Positions 1 through 7,574 of a stretch of 64,000 nt of DNA are shown one piece after another. Below the pieces are notes generated by a model, which worked only from the letters and a program-made list of their open reading frames with translations, had not been told where the DNA came from and ran no database searches. Position numbers and translations under genes: made by a program. The DNA comes from Pelolinea submarina (GTDB lineage: Bacteria > Chloroflexota > Anaerolineae > Anaerolineales > Anaerolineaceae). Numbering within the stretch: position 1 is the stretch's first letter; each line of letters starts with the position of its first letter. The DNA is taken from positions 1-64,000 of the forward strand of contig NZ_AP018437.1 of the NCBI RefSeq assembly GCF_003966975.1, written 5' to 3'.

Positions 1-54
1 AATTCGCTCATTAATCAATTTACTATTGTAAGACTGGCACATATTGGGGGTAAG

Positions 55-150
55 TGTGATTAAAGGGGCACCTGTTCGCAAGAACAAGCGTCCTAAACCG
101 AAACGAAAAAACGCGTTTCCGTTCGGGGATTTTAAGATTTCTAATCCTTA
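55..150 (+). CDS. possible small basic ORF, or tail of an upstream gene
   Basis: The frame is open from base 1 to a TAA at 148-150. A GTG at 55 after a GGGGG stretch could start a 31-residue peptide rich in Lys and Arg (VRKNKRPKPKRKN near its start). It is not recognisable as rpmH or another ribosomal protein. Because the frame is open to the window edge it may equally be the C-terminus of a truncated upstream gene, or chance. No function is proposed. Confidence 0.25.
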
Positions 151-412
151 AAATATTAACATTTTTTAACCTGCCGTAGGCTTTGCGACTTGGAAATTCA
201 ATATGGATTTGATAGAATCATCACAGTAATCATTTCAACAAGAACTCTCTGTGAAGCAACAATTTTCGCTCCCCAGAGCTATCCAGAGCACTGTCGGTGC
301 TAACACGAAATATCATCTTGTATATCCCACATAGTTGACGAAGTGGGGTTTATTAATTACTACATAAATAGAACGATACATCATAACTAGAAGAGAAGGG
401 AGGAGCTCTGGC
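151..412. other. dnaA upstream region, no clear origin seen
   Basis: This non-coding stretch lies before dnaA, where an origin is often found. It starts with AT-rich sequence (about 125-170) that could unwind easily. No copy of the DnaA box TTATCCACA, nor a convincing cluster of near matches, is visible; CTATCCAGA at about 281 is a weak resemblance. TTGACG at 335-340 could be a -35 element for dnaA but lacks a good -10 partner. I cannot call this oriC from sequence alone. Confidence 0.3.
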
Positions 413-1750
413 ATGGAAGCATCGCAAGCATGGCAGGCTACATTGGGGCAGTTGCAAATGGAATTGCCCAAAGCCACATACGACACCTGGGTCCGTGACA
501 CCAAATTCATCAAGCACCAGGATGAAACCTTTTTTATTGGTGTGCAAAATACTTACGCCAGGGATTGGTTGGAAAACCGACTCACCTCCACAGCATCGCG
601 CCTGTTAACAGGAATTATGGATGGCCCACAGCAGATTACTTTTGTTCTGCAAAGCCATGAAGAACCCGTGATCAACCGCGAGGAAACAGAAGAGGATTTC
701 ACCCCTATTTCAAATTCCGAGGCACAAGGTAATTTTAATTACCGCTATAGTTTCTCCAATTTTGTGGTTGGTCCTAACAATCGTCTGGCGCATGCCGCCA
801 GCCAGGCCGTTGCCGAAAATCCGGCCAACGCCTACAATCCCCTTTTCCTGTACGGGGGCGTTGGATTGGGAAAGACCCACCTTTTGCATGCCATCGGCAA
901 TGAAATCACACGACGCGGATTAAACGTGTTGTATGGGTCATCCGAAGAATTCACCAACGATCTGATCAATGCCATCCGCAAACATGACACATCCAGCTTC
1001 CGCGATCGCTATCGCAAGATTGACGTCCTGTTGATCGATGACATCCACTTTATCGCCGGCAAAGAATCCACCCAGGAAGAATTTTTTCACACCTTTAACA
1101 CGCTGCACGGGCAGAATAAGCAGATTGTAATTTCATCCGATCGCCCTCCCAAAGCCATGGTCACGTTGGAAGAACGGCTGCGATCGCGCTTTGAGTGGGG
1201 GTTGATCGTGGATATCCAGCCTCCCGAACTGGAAACACGCCTGGCCATTCTGCGATCCAAAGCAGAGAAAGCCGGCCGTCAGGTTGACAATGACATATTG
1301 GAATATATCGCCCGGCAGATCCAGTCCAATATTCGCGAGCTGGAAGGCGCCCTAACGCGTGTGTTGGCATACTCGGACTTAAGCGGCAGGCCGCTGGATA
1401 TCGATCTGGCCAAGATTGCGTTGGTGGATTTCCTTCCGGACATTGGAACACCCGACCCGGAGCAAATCTTGGAAACCGTCGCAAAAGCTTTCAACTTAAG
1501 CCACGAGGAATTGCTCAGCCGCAACCGCTCCAAGAGTATTGCCCTGCCGCGCCAGGTTGCCATGTACTTGCTGCGCGAGATAGGCAATGAATCGCTCCCG
1601 CAAATCGGCGAAACGCTGGGCGGCCGCGACCACACCACCGTCATGTATGCTTGTGAAAAGGTGGCCGACATGCTCGAACGGGACGATCATTTCCGGCGAC
1701 AGGTTTTCCAAATTCGCGACCAGCTCTACAGCCATCAGGTTTACGCGTAA
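413..1750 (+). CDS. dnaA: chromosomal replication initiator DnaA
   Basis: DnaA binds origin DnaA boxes as an ATP-dependent filament and opens the duplex. The 445-residue length is normal. The N-terminal helicase-loading domain is followed by an AAA+ core with Walker A GGVGLGKTHLL (about 147-157) and Walker B LLIDDIHF (about 206-213). The C-terminal DNA-binding domain carries the signature GGRDHTTVMYA (about 401-411). The start ATG is preceded by GGGAGG at good spacing. The next gene is rnj, not dnaN, so the classic dnaA-dnaN order is broken here. Confidence 0.97.
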   Translation: MEASQAWQATLGQLQMELPKATYDTWVRDTKFIKHQDETFFIGVQNTYARDWLENRLTSTASRLLTGIMDGPQQITFVLQSHEEPVINREETEEDFTPISNSEAQGNFNYRYSFSNFVVGPNNRLAHAASQAVAENPANAYNPLFLYGGVGLGKTHLLHAIGNEITRRGLNVLYGSSEEFTNDLINAIRKHDTSSFRDRYRKIDVLLIDDIHFIAGKESTQEEFFHTFNTLHGQNKQIVISSDRPPKAMVTLEERLRSRFEWGLIVDIQPPELETRLAILRSKAEKAGRQVDNDILEYIARQIQSNIRELEGALTRVLAYSDLSGRPLDIDLAKIALVDFLPDIGTPDPEQILETVAKAFNLSHEELLSRNRSKSIALPRQVAMYLLREIGNESLPQIGETLGGRDHTTVMYACEKVADMLERDDHFRRQVFQIRDQLYSHQVYA

Positions 1751-1791
1751 TTCCGTAAATCTTTATTAACAAAACATTTACATAGCCGCAT

Positions 1792-1820
1792 TTTAAAGCG
1801 ATAGTTTTACATGGTACAAT
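1792..1820 (+). promoter_or_regulatory. probable promoter of rnj
   Basis: A -35-like TTTAAA (1792-1797) is 17 bases from TACAAT (1815-1820), which is preceded by TGG, an extended -10. The long leader that follows contains CTGGC...GCCAG (about 1901-1919) before a T-rich stretch, a weak hairpin. Confidence 0.4.
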
Positions 1821-1987
1821 GAAATCCGGTAAATTGATATGAGATTACCGGATTGGATAAAAAATAATTATAGGAAGACAACTTATAATTTCTCGAAACT
1901 CTGGCCGGACTCTCGCCAGGGTTTTGTCTATTAAACCAGCAATCATATCCGTGTACTTTACGGATCTATATAATTAAGGAAAAAAAC

Positions 1988-3628
1988 ATGAAAGAATCAA
2001 ATCTCAAAATAATCCCATTGGGCGGCCTGGGAGAAGTTGGCCGCAACATGATGCTGTATGAATACGAAGATACAGCCATCATCGTAGACTGCGGAAGTAT
2101 GTTCCCTGAAAACGACATGTTGGGGATCGACTATATCATCCCGGACTTCCAATATCTGCGCAGCCGCAAGGACAAAATCCGCGGCATCATCTTCACCCAC
2201 GGTCATGAGGACCACATTGGCGCCATCCATCATTTCATTTCTGAATTCAACGTACCGGTTTATGGCACGCCTCTGACATTGGGTTTGATTAAAGTTAAAT
2301 TAACCCGGCGCGGTATGATCAACAATGTCTCTTTGAACACCATCAAAGCCGGTGAGAGCATCAAGATTGGACCTTTTAAAATCGATTTCTTCCACGTCTG
2401 CCATTCCATTCCCGATTCAGTCGGGTTGGGCATTGAGACGCCGGAAGGGTTAATCGTCCAATCGGGTGACTATAAATTCGATCACACTCCGGTAGACAAC
2501 TGGCCTACCGATTACGCCAAACTGGTTGAATTCTCCCGCAGAGGCGTTTTAGCGTTGATTGCAGATTCAACCAACGCCACCCGGCCGGGGTGGACGCCTT
2601 CCGAGCGCATCATCGGTGAGGCTTTTGAGCAAGTATTCACCCAAGCGAAAGGCCGCATCATCGTGGCCAGTTTCGCCTCGCTCATCTCGCGTGTCCAACA
2701 AGTGGTGAATGCCACAGTGGCACACCACCGCAAGATTGCCATTGTAGGCACCAGCATGGTAGAGAACGTGGAAATGGCCCAAAAGCTGAATTACCTGAAT
2801 ATTCCCCCGGGCACCATGGTCAGCATGAATACTGCCCTGGAATTACCTGATTCGGAAGTTGTGATCATGTGCACAGGCGCGCAGGGTGAGCCCACTTCAA
2901 TCCTGGGCCGGTTGGCCCGCGGTACCCAGCGCCAATTTGACGTTCGTAAAGGCGACACGGTTGTGTTGTCATCCAAGATCATCCCCGGCAACGAGGAAGC
3001 AGTCTATTCCACCATCAACGATTTATTCCGCCGCGGCGCGAACGTAATTTACGAAGAGATCGCTCCGGTGCACGTCTCCGGACACGGCAGCCAGGAAGAC
3101 ATGAAACTGTTGATCCACCTGACCAAGCCGAAGTACTTCATCCCCGGTTACGGTGAAATGCGTATGCTCAAACAGGCATCCCTGTTAGCGCAGCAGACCG
3201 GCATTCCGGAAAAGCACATTCTGATTGTGGAAAACGGCGCAGTAATCAATGTAAGAAACGGAAAGATCAAATTAGGCGGGCAGGTACCCACCAATACCGT
3301 CTTCGTTGACGGCTCGTGGGTCGGCGACCTGGGCCCGGACGAAATGCGTGACCGCGCTATGCTATCACAGGACGGCATTGTGCTGGTGCATATCAACGTG
3401 AACAAACGTAATGGTGAAATGGTAGGCCATCCGGAAATCATCAGCCGTGGTTTTGCAGCCTCTCAGGAAGCTGAGGAAATCCTCAACCGCCTGGAGAAAC
3501 CCATCATTCAAGCCACCAATACTTCCAACGGGAACCTGGAACGCAATGTTATCCGCACGGTGAAAAGCATTATTTACAAAGAAACCCGCCGCAACCCCAC
3601 CGTCCTGGTGACGATGAGTAAAATCTAA
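1988..3628 (+). CDS. rnj: ribonuclease J
   Basis: RNase J is a 5'-3' exonuclease and endonuclease of the metallo-beta-lactamase/beta-CASP family, acting in mRNA decay and rRNA maturation. The 546-residue length fits. The metal motif HGHEDHIGA lies at about residues 72-80, followed by beta-CASP features such as GDYKFDHTPVD and SGHGSQEDM. The start ATG follows AAGGA. It stands alone between its own promoter and a terminator. Confidence 0.96.
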   Translation: MKESNLKIIPLGGLGEVGRNMMLYEYEDTAIIVDCGSMFPENDMLGIDYIIPDFQYLRSRKDKIRGIIFTHGHEDHIGAIHHFISEFNVPVYGTPLTLGLIKVKLTRRGMINNVSLNTIKAGESIKIGPFKIDFFHVCHSIPDSVGLGIETPEGLIVQSGDYKFDHTPVDNWPTDYAKLVEFSRRGVLALIADSTNATRPGWTPSERIIGEAFEQVFTQAKGRIIVASFASLISRVQQVVNATVAHHRKIAIVGTSMVENVEMAQKLNYLNIPPGTMVSMNTALELPDSEVVIMCTGAQGEPTSILGRLARGTQRQFDVRKGDTVVLSSKIIPGNEEAVYSTINDLFRRGANVIYEEIAPVHVSGHGSQEDMKLLIHLTKPKYFIPGYGEMRMLKQASLLAQQTGIPEKHILIVENGAVINVRNGKIKLGGQVPTNTVFVDGSWVGDLGPDEMRDRAMLSQDGIVLVHINVNKRNGEMVGHPEIISRGFAASQEAEEILNRLEKPIIQATNTSNGNLERNVIRTVKSIIYKETRRNPTVLVTMSKI

Positions 3629-3646
3629 ATTTTAAAACTCGCTTAC

Positions 3647-3703
3647 CAAAGAAGAGCGGCCCCTGAGCTTGCCAAAGCGAATGGCCCGTTCTTCTTTTTT
3701 TTT
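3647..3703 (+). terminator. rho-independent terminator after rnj
   Basis: An imperfect hairpin AAAGAAGAGCGGCC / GGCCCGTTCTTC is followed by a run of nine T. The loop carries a copy of the CTGAGCTTG-type motif seen, in the other orientation, in hairpins near 16690, 24196 and 56220. It separates rnj from the convergent pcm. Confidence 0.75.
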
Positions 3704-4349
3704 AATCGGAATCCTGCCAACCCTGCGCTCCCTTTAAAGGGACAAAGACCACCGGCAGGATTTCTTTTATTTCAAACCCGTCCCCGCCTCTGATCCACAC
3801 CTGCAAGATTTGACGCCAATGCTCGCCCACCGGGATCACCAGCCGGCCGCCATCTTTGAGCTGCTCAGGTAAACCGGGGGGAGAAACAGGCGCGCCCGCT
3901 GTGACCAGGATGCCGTCGTAAGGCGCCGCCTCCGGCCAACCCAGAGAGCCATCGCCCACGTGAATTGTGATATTGTTGAAATGGAGCGCTACTAATTTTT
4001 CCTGCGCTGATGCAGCCAATTCGGGGATACGTTCCACGCTGTGCACCTCCGCAGCCAGCGCGCCCAAAACCGCGGCCTGGTATCCGGAACCGGTGCCGAT
4101 TTCCAGAATTTTCTCGGTTCCCTGCAATTCCAGCAAACTGGTCATCAAACCGACCATATAAGGCTGTGAAATCGTCTGGCCGTAGCCGATGGGTAAAGGA
4201 TTATCCTGGTAGGCTTCTGCCCACAGTTCCTGGGAAAGGAAAGCATGGCGGGGAATTGTACGCATGGCCGCTAATACAAGTTTATCCCCCACACCTCTAT
4301 CCACGATCTGTGTTTGCACCATCCTGCGGCGCGCAGCGGTAAAGTTCAT
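3702..4349 (-). CDS. pcm: protein-L-isoaspartate O-methyltransferase
   Basis: This enzyme methylates L-isoaspartyl residues of aged proteins with S-adenosylmethionine, starting their repair. The protein (215 aa from this start) has the family opening with RRRMVQTQIVDRG, PLPIGYGQTISQPYMV, and SAM motif I ILEIGTGSGYQAAVLG (about 81-96). The ATG at 4349 is preceded by GGAGAGAAGA. In-frame ATGs also lie at 4361 and 4370; a TATAAT at 4374-4369 overlaps the 4370 codon and sits 7 bases before the 4361 codon, so a leaderless start at 4361 is possible. Confidence 0.93.
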   Translation of the reverse strand: MNFTAARRRMVQTQIVDRGVGDKLVLAAMRTIPRHAFLSQELWAEAYQDNPLPIGYGQTISQPYMVGLMTSLLELQGTEKILEIGTGSGYQAAVLGALAAEVHSVERIPELAASAQEKLVALHFNNITIHVGDGSLGWPEAAPYDGILVTAGAPVSPPGLPEQLKDGGRLVIPVGEHWRQILQVWIRGGDGFEIKEILPVVFVPLKGAQGWQDSD

Positions 4350-4398
4350 TCTTCTCTCCATCACCCCCATTATACAAACCGTAAGCCATCAATAAAAG

Positions 4399-5457
4399 TT
4401 ACAGCAGCGAATGCGCGATCAGTCGGTCAACTTTCCCCATGGGGTATTGGTCCAATTCAACCGGTCTCACCCACTGGATTTCATCGGCAGCCAGCGCTGC
4501 CGGTTCGCCGCTCAGAATATCAGCTTCAAAGACAGTGACCACTACTTTAAAGTGGGTATATGCGTGCCGGTAGGTTCCGATGTCCGCATGCACAGTAATG
4601 TCCACCCCCAATTCTTCGCGAATTTCGCGCACCAGGGCGGTGTGCAAATCTTCGCCTTCCTCGACTTTGCCGCCGGGGAATTCCCACAAGCCGCCCAATA
4701 AGCCATCCGCGCGGCGCTTGTCCACCAATACCGTGTCGCCGTTTCGGAGGACCGCAGCGACAACCGCGTACTGCGGGATGGGCTTCTTTTTAATACGAAG
4801 GGGAAATCTATCCTGGGTGTTATTTTGAAAAGCGTGACAATGCTTCGTCAGCGGGCATTGGTCGCACTGCGGGTTGTGCGAGACACAAATGGTGGCGCCC
4901 AAATCCATTACAGCCTGGTTGAAATCACCGGCCCGCCCCTGCGGCAGCATGGACTGCATCAGCTCTCGAATAGCTGCCTTGCCGGCAGCCTCGTTGATGG
5001 GCTGGTCGAACTCAGCCAAGCGCGCAAACACCCGCAAGCCGTTGCCGTCCAGGGCCACCTCATCCCGGCCAAACGCGATGGATGCCAGCGCGCCGGCAAT
5101 GTAATCGCCGATCCCGGGTAATTTTTTTAATTCCGCAATTGAATCCGGGAATTGGCCGGCGCGTTGTTCAATCAGGATCCGGGCAGTCTTGAGCATATTT
5201 CGCGCGCGGCTGTAATAGCCTAATCCCTCCCATAACTGCATCGCTTGCCGTTCATCCGCCGCAGCCAGGCTGTGCAAATCGGAAAAATTTTCAAGCCATT
5301 TTTGATAATAGGGAATGACCGTATCCACGCGAGTCTGCTGCAGCATAACTTCCGAAACCCACACTCGATAAGGATCGTGCGTTTCCCGCCAGGGTAATCC
5401 ACGCGCATGGCGGTCATACCAGGCCAGTAACTCACGGCTCACCAAAAATGTATTCAT
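4399..5457 (-). CDS. mutY: A/G-specific adenine glycosylase MutY
   Basis: MutY removes adenine mispaired with 8-oxoguanine. The 352-residue protein has the catalytic Glu36 in SEVMLQQT, a helix-hairpin-helix LPGIGDYIAGAL (about 113-124), catalytic Asp137 in ALDGN, and four cluster cysteines at 191, 198, 201 and 207 in the C-x6-C-x2-C-x5-C spacing. The C-terminal NUDIX-like domain has an intact-looking box (GGKVEEGEDL to REIREELGV), whereas MutY C-terminal domains often keep only the fold. TATAAT lies 12 bases before the ATG and no good ribosome site is seen, suggesting a very short leader. Confidence 0.95.
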   Translation of the reverse strand: MNTFLVSRELLAWYDRHARGLPWRETHDPYRVWVSEVMLQQTRVDTVIPYYQKWLENFSDLHSLAAADERQAMQLWEGLGYYSRARNMLKTARILIEQRAGQFPDSIAELKKLPGIGDYIAGALASIAFGRDEVALDGNGLRVFARLAEFDQPINEAAGKAAIRELMQSMLPQGRAGDFNQAVMDLGATICVSHNPQCDQCPLTKHCHAFQNNTQDRFPLRIKKKPIPQYAVVAAVLRNGDTVLVDKRRADGLLGGLWEFPGGKVEEGEDLHTALVREIREELGVDITVHADIGTYRHAYTHFKVVVTVFEADILSGEPAALAADEIQWVRPVELDQYPMGKVDRLIAHSLL

Positions 5458-5485
5458 TTCAGAAGGGTTATTATAAAATTAACCG

Positions 5486-5511
5486 GGAGGGTTCAAAACT
5501 GGAACCCTCCG
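5486..5511 (-). terminator. hairpin at the end of the 5493-6458 operon
   Basis: GGAGGGTTC and GAACCCTCC form a perfect 9-bp stem with a 7-base loop, overlapping the stop codon of the 100-aa gene. On the minus strand it is followed by a weakly T-rich CGGTTAATTTTAT, so termination is plausible but not strong. It sits immediately upstream of the mutY -10 box. Confidence 0.55.
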
Positions 5512-5795
5512 GTTGCTGAGACTATTTTATATTTGAAATCAGTTACGTAATCCAACAAGCGCACAATCAGCGCGTCCCATTCCTCGCTGCGCAAGACCTG
5601 ATTAATCTCCGCTATGGTGGGCAGGGTAGCCCCAACCATGATTTGCGGTTGTTCGCCATAGACAGTAACCCAGGCATCACTCATTTGAAAGCCTAAGCGT
5701 TGTACGTGCGGCAAGAATTCTCTGACGACGAACTCAAAATATTCCTGTTCGTGTTCCGGGTTTATATCCCAGGTCATGATCAGCTTGCCGGGCAT
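5493..5795 (-). CDS. hypothetical protein, possible small alpha-beta barrel fold
   Basis: I do not recognise this 100-residue protein firmly. It has no signal peptide or membrane segment. The opening KLIMTWDINPEHEQEYFEFV resembles ferredoxin-like dimeric alpha-beta barrel proteins, which is only an impression. It lies 12 bases after the metallo-beta-lactamase-fold gene and is probably cotranscribed with it. The hairpin at its stop codon probably ends the unit. Confidence 0.7.
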   Translation of the reverse strand: MPGKLIMTWDINPEHEQEYFEFVVREFLPHVQRLGFQMSDAWVTVYGEQPQIMVGATLPTIAEINQVLRSEEWDALIVRLLDYVTDFKYKIVSATGGFQF

Positions 5796-5807
5796 CTCCT
5801 GCTCCTG

Positions 5808-6458
5808 CTAATCGTGCGGGAAATCCAGCACAATCACCTGAGTTTCCTCCGGCAGCGATGCTACATTAGCAACTTTCAAGGAAGGCATCGTTTCCACTTC
5901 GGAAAGGCCCATCTCTTTCAGGAACTTGCCAATCGGATCCAGTTTTATGCTGGTCTGTGGGGTCTGATAGTGCATGGGGATCACAATATTGGGTTCAAAC
6001 AGACTAATAGCTTCGGAAGCATTGGCCGCCGTTAAGCTGCCGTTGCCGCCCACAGGTACCAAAGCAATATGCACCGGGCCAAGTGATTCCACTTCCGCCT
6101 GGGTAGGCACCTGCAGCATATCACCCAAATGGACGATATTGATGCCGCCAAAGTCGATCAAATAAAGCGTATTGACCGGCTGATTAGGATCACGCTTCTT
6201 GCGCATATCGGTGCGCAGACCGGTAATGAACACACCCCCAACCTCATACTCACCCGGTCCTTTGATCACATAAGGATCGCCTTTTACACCTTTTAGATAA
6301 CTATGGCTGGGATTCTCATGGCTGATCGTCACAATATCCGCTTTCAGTTTTAGGGGTTGATAACCGACTAATTCCGAATCATAGGGATCACAAACAACAG
6401 CCGTCTGACCGCGTTCCGTTATTCTAAAACATGAATGCCCAAACCAAGTAATTTCCAT
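5808..6458 (-). CDS. MBL-fold protein with altered metal motif
   Basis: The 216-residue protein matches the UlaG-like branch of the metallo-beta-lactamase superfamily. It opens with MEITWFGHSCFRI and keeps HLGDM (His110, Asp113) and PMHYQ (His163). The first metal motif, normally HxHxDH, reads HENPSH (His47, Asn49, Ser51, His52), so one histidine and the aspartate are replaced. It may bind metal differently or lack hydrolase activity. GGAGG precedes the ATG and TATAAT lies upstream at 6486-6481. It probably heads a two-gene operon with the 100-aa gene. Confidence 0.85.
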   Translation of the reverse strand: MEITWFGHSCFRITERGQTAVVCDPYDSELVGYQPLKLKADIVTISHENPSHSYLKGVKGDPYVIKGPGEYEVGGVFITGLRTDMRKKRDPNQPVNTLYLIDFGGINIVHLGDMLQVPTQAEVESLGPVHIALVPVGGNGSLTAANASEAISLFEPNIVIPMHYQTPQTSIKLDPIGKFLKEMGLSEVETMPSLKVANVASLPEETQVIVLDFPHD

Positions 6459-6575
6459 TCAACCTCCGATTTCGCGCATGATTATACATTATTTAGTTTA
6501 ATCCAATTCTAACCCTTGCTTTCAGCATATCGGATTTGTAAGATCTAATTTAATGAAATTTCGTCTGGAGGAAGC

Positions 6576-7574
6576 ATGCGTGAAGTATTGGATTGGCTGA
6601 TGACCGGACCGGCATGGGTGCGCTACCGCTGTTTAATCGACTTGCAGGATACCAGCGAAGAAACCCAAGCCGCGCAGACAACCAAAAAAGAGATACTATC
6701 TGATCCACAAATCCTGAAATTGATTGCCGATTTGGATGAGTGGGAAACCACACCCTTGAAACGGCATAATGACGCTGTTCATCCCCTGCATAAGCTGGTA
6801 TTTTTAGCAGACATTGGCTTGAAAGCCCACGATGATGGCCTATCCACCATTTTATCCGTCATAAAAAATCATCAATCCAAAGATGGGCCATTTCAAGTGA
6901 TAAGCAACTATCCCACTGTGTTTGGCGGCAGCGGCAGGGATGAATGGTTGTGGTGTGCCTGTGATGCACCTTCCACTGTGTATGCGCTGCAGAAAATGGG
7001 GATGGAGAACGACCTTCACGTGCTATCCGCAATAGACTTTTTGGCGAACTTAGGACGGGACAACGGTTGGCCGTGCAAAGCGGACAGCCAACTGGGGAAT
7101 TTCAAAGGCCCCGGCAAGCAAAGCGATCCCTGCCCATACGCCAACCTGATCATGCTCAAATTACTGGCTGCCTGCCCTGAGAAGAAGAAATACCAGCCTA
7201 AAATCCAGGCCGGATTGGAAACTGCGTTGTCCCTATGGGAATACTCCCACGAACAACGTCCTTATCTGTTCAAAATGGGTACCGATTTTCGTAAGCTGAA
7301 AGTGCCCTTTATCTGGTACGACCTGCTGCACCTGGCGGAGACGCTTTCATATTACCCGCAAGTCTATAACGATGCCCGTTTTATTGAAATCCTGTCCATC
7401 CTGGAAAGCAAACAGGATGAGTCGGGAAGATTCACCAGCGAATCGATTTGGACCAAGTGGAAAGGATGGGAATTTTGCCAGAAACAGGAACCATCGCGCT
7501 GGGTAACGCTGTGCGCCCTTAGAATATTAAAACGAACCGGTCGCTGGTCGCCTAGCTCGATACCCGCCGGATAA
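6576..7574 (+). CDS. hypothetical protein, probable alpha/alpha toroid fold
   Basis: No named family is recognised. The 332-residue soluble protein has repeated helical segments around NGWPC, DESGRFTSESIW and LALxxL-type patterns that resemble prenyltransferase/squalene-cyclase toroids. The DCTAE-like catalytic motif of cyclases is not seen. The start has GGAGG at ideal spacing. The gene runs toward the phosphatase gene and their 3' ends overlap by 23 bases, so transcription of one could interfere with the other. Confidence 0.8.
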   Translation: MREVLDWLMTGPAWVRYRCLIDLQDTSEETQAAQTTKKEILSDPQILKLIADLDEWETTPLKRHNDAVHPLHKLVFLADIGLKAHDDGLSTILSVIKNHQSKDGPFQVISNYPTVFGGSGRDEWLWCACDAPSTVYALQKMGMENDLHVLSAIDFLANLGRDNGWPCKADSQLGNFKGPGKQSDPCPYANLIMLKLLAACPEKKKYQPKIQAGLETALSLWEYSHEQRPYLFKMGTDFRKLKVPFIWYDLLHLAETLSYYPQVYNDARFIEILSILESKQDESGRFTSESIWTKWKGWEFCQKQEPSRWVTLCALRILKRTGRWSPSSIPAG

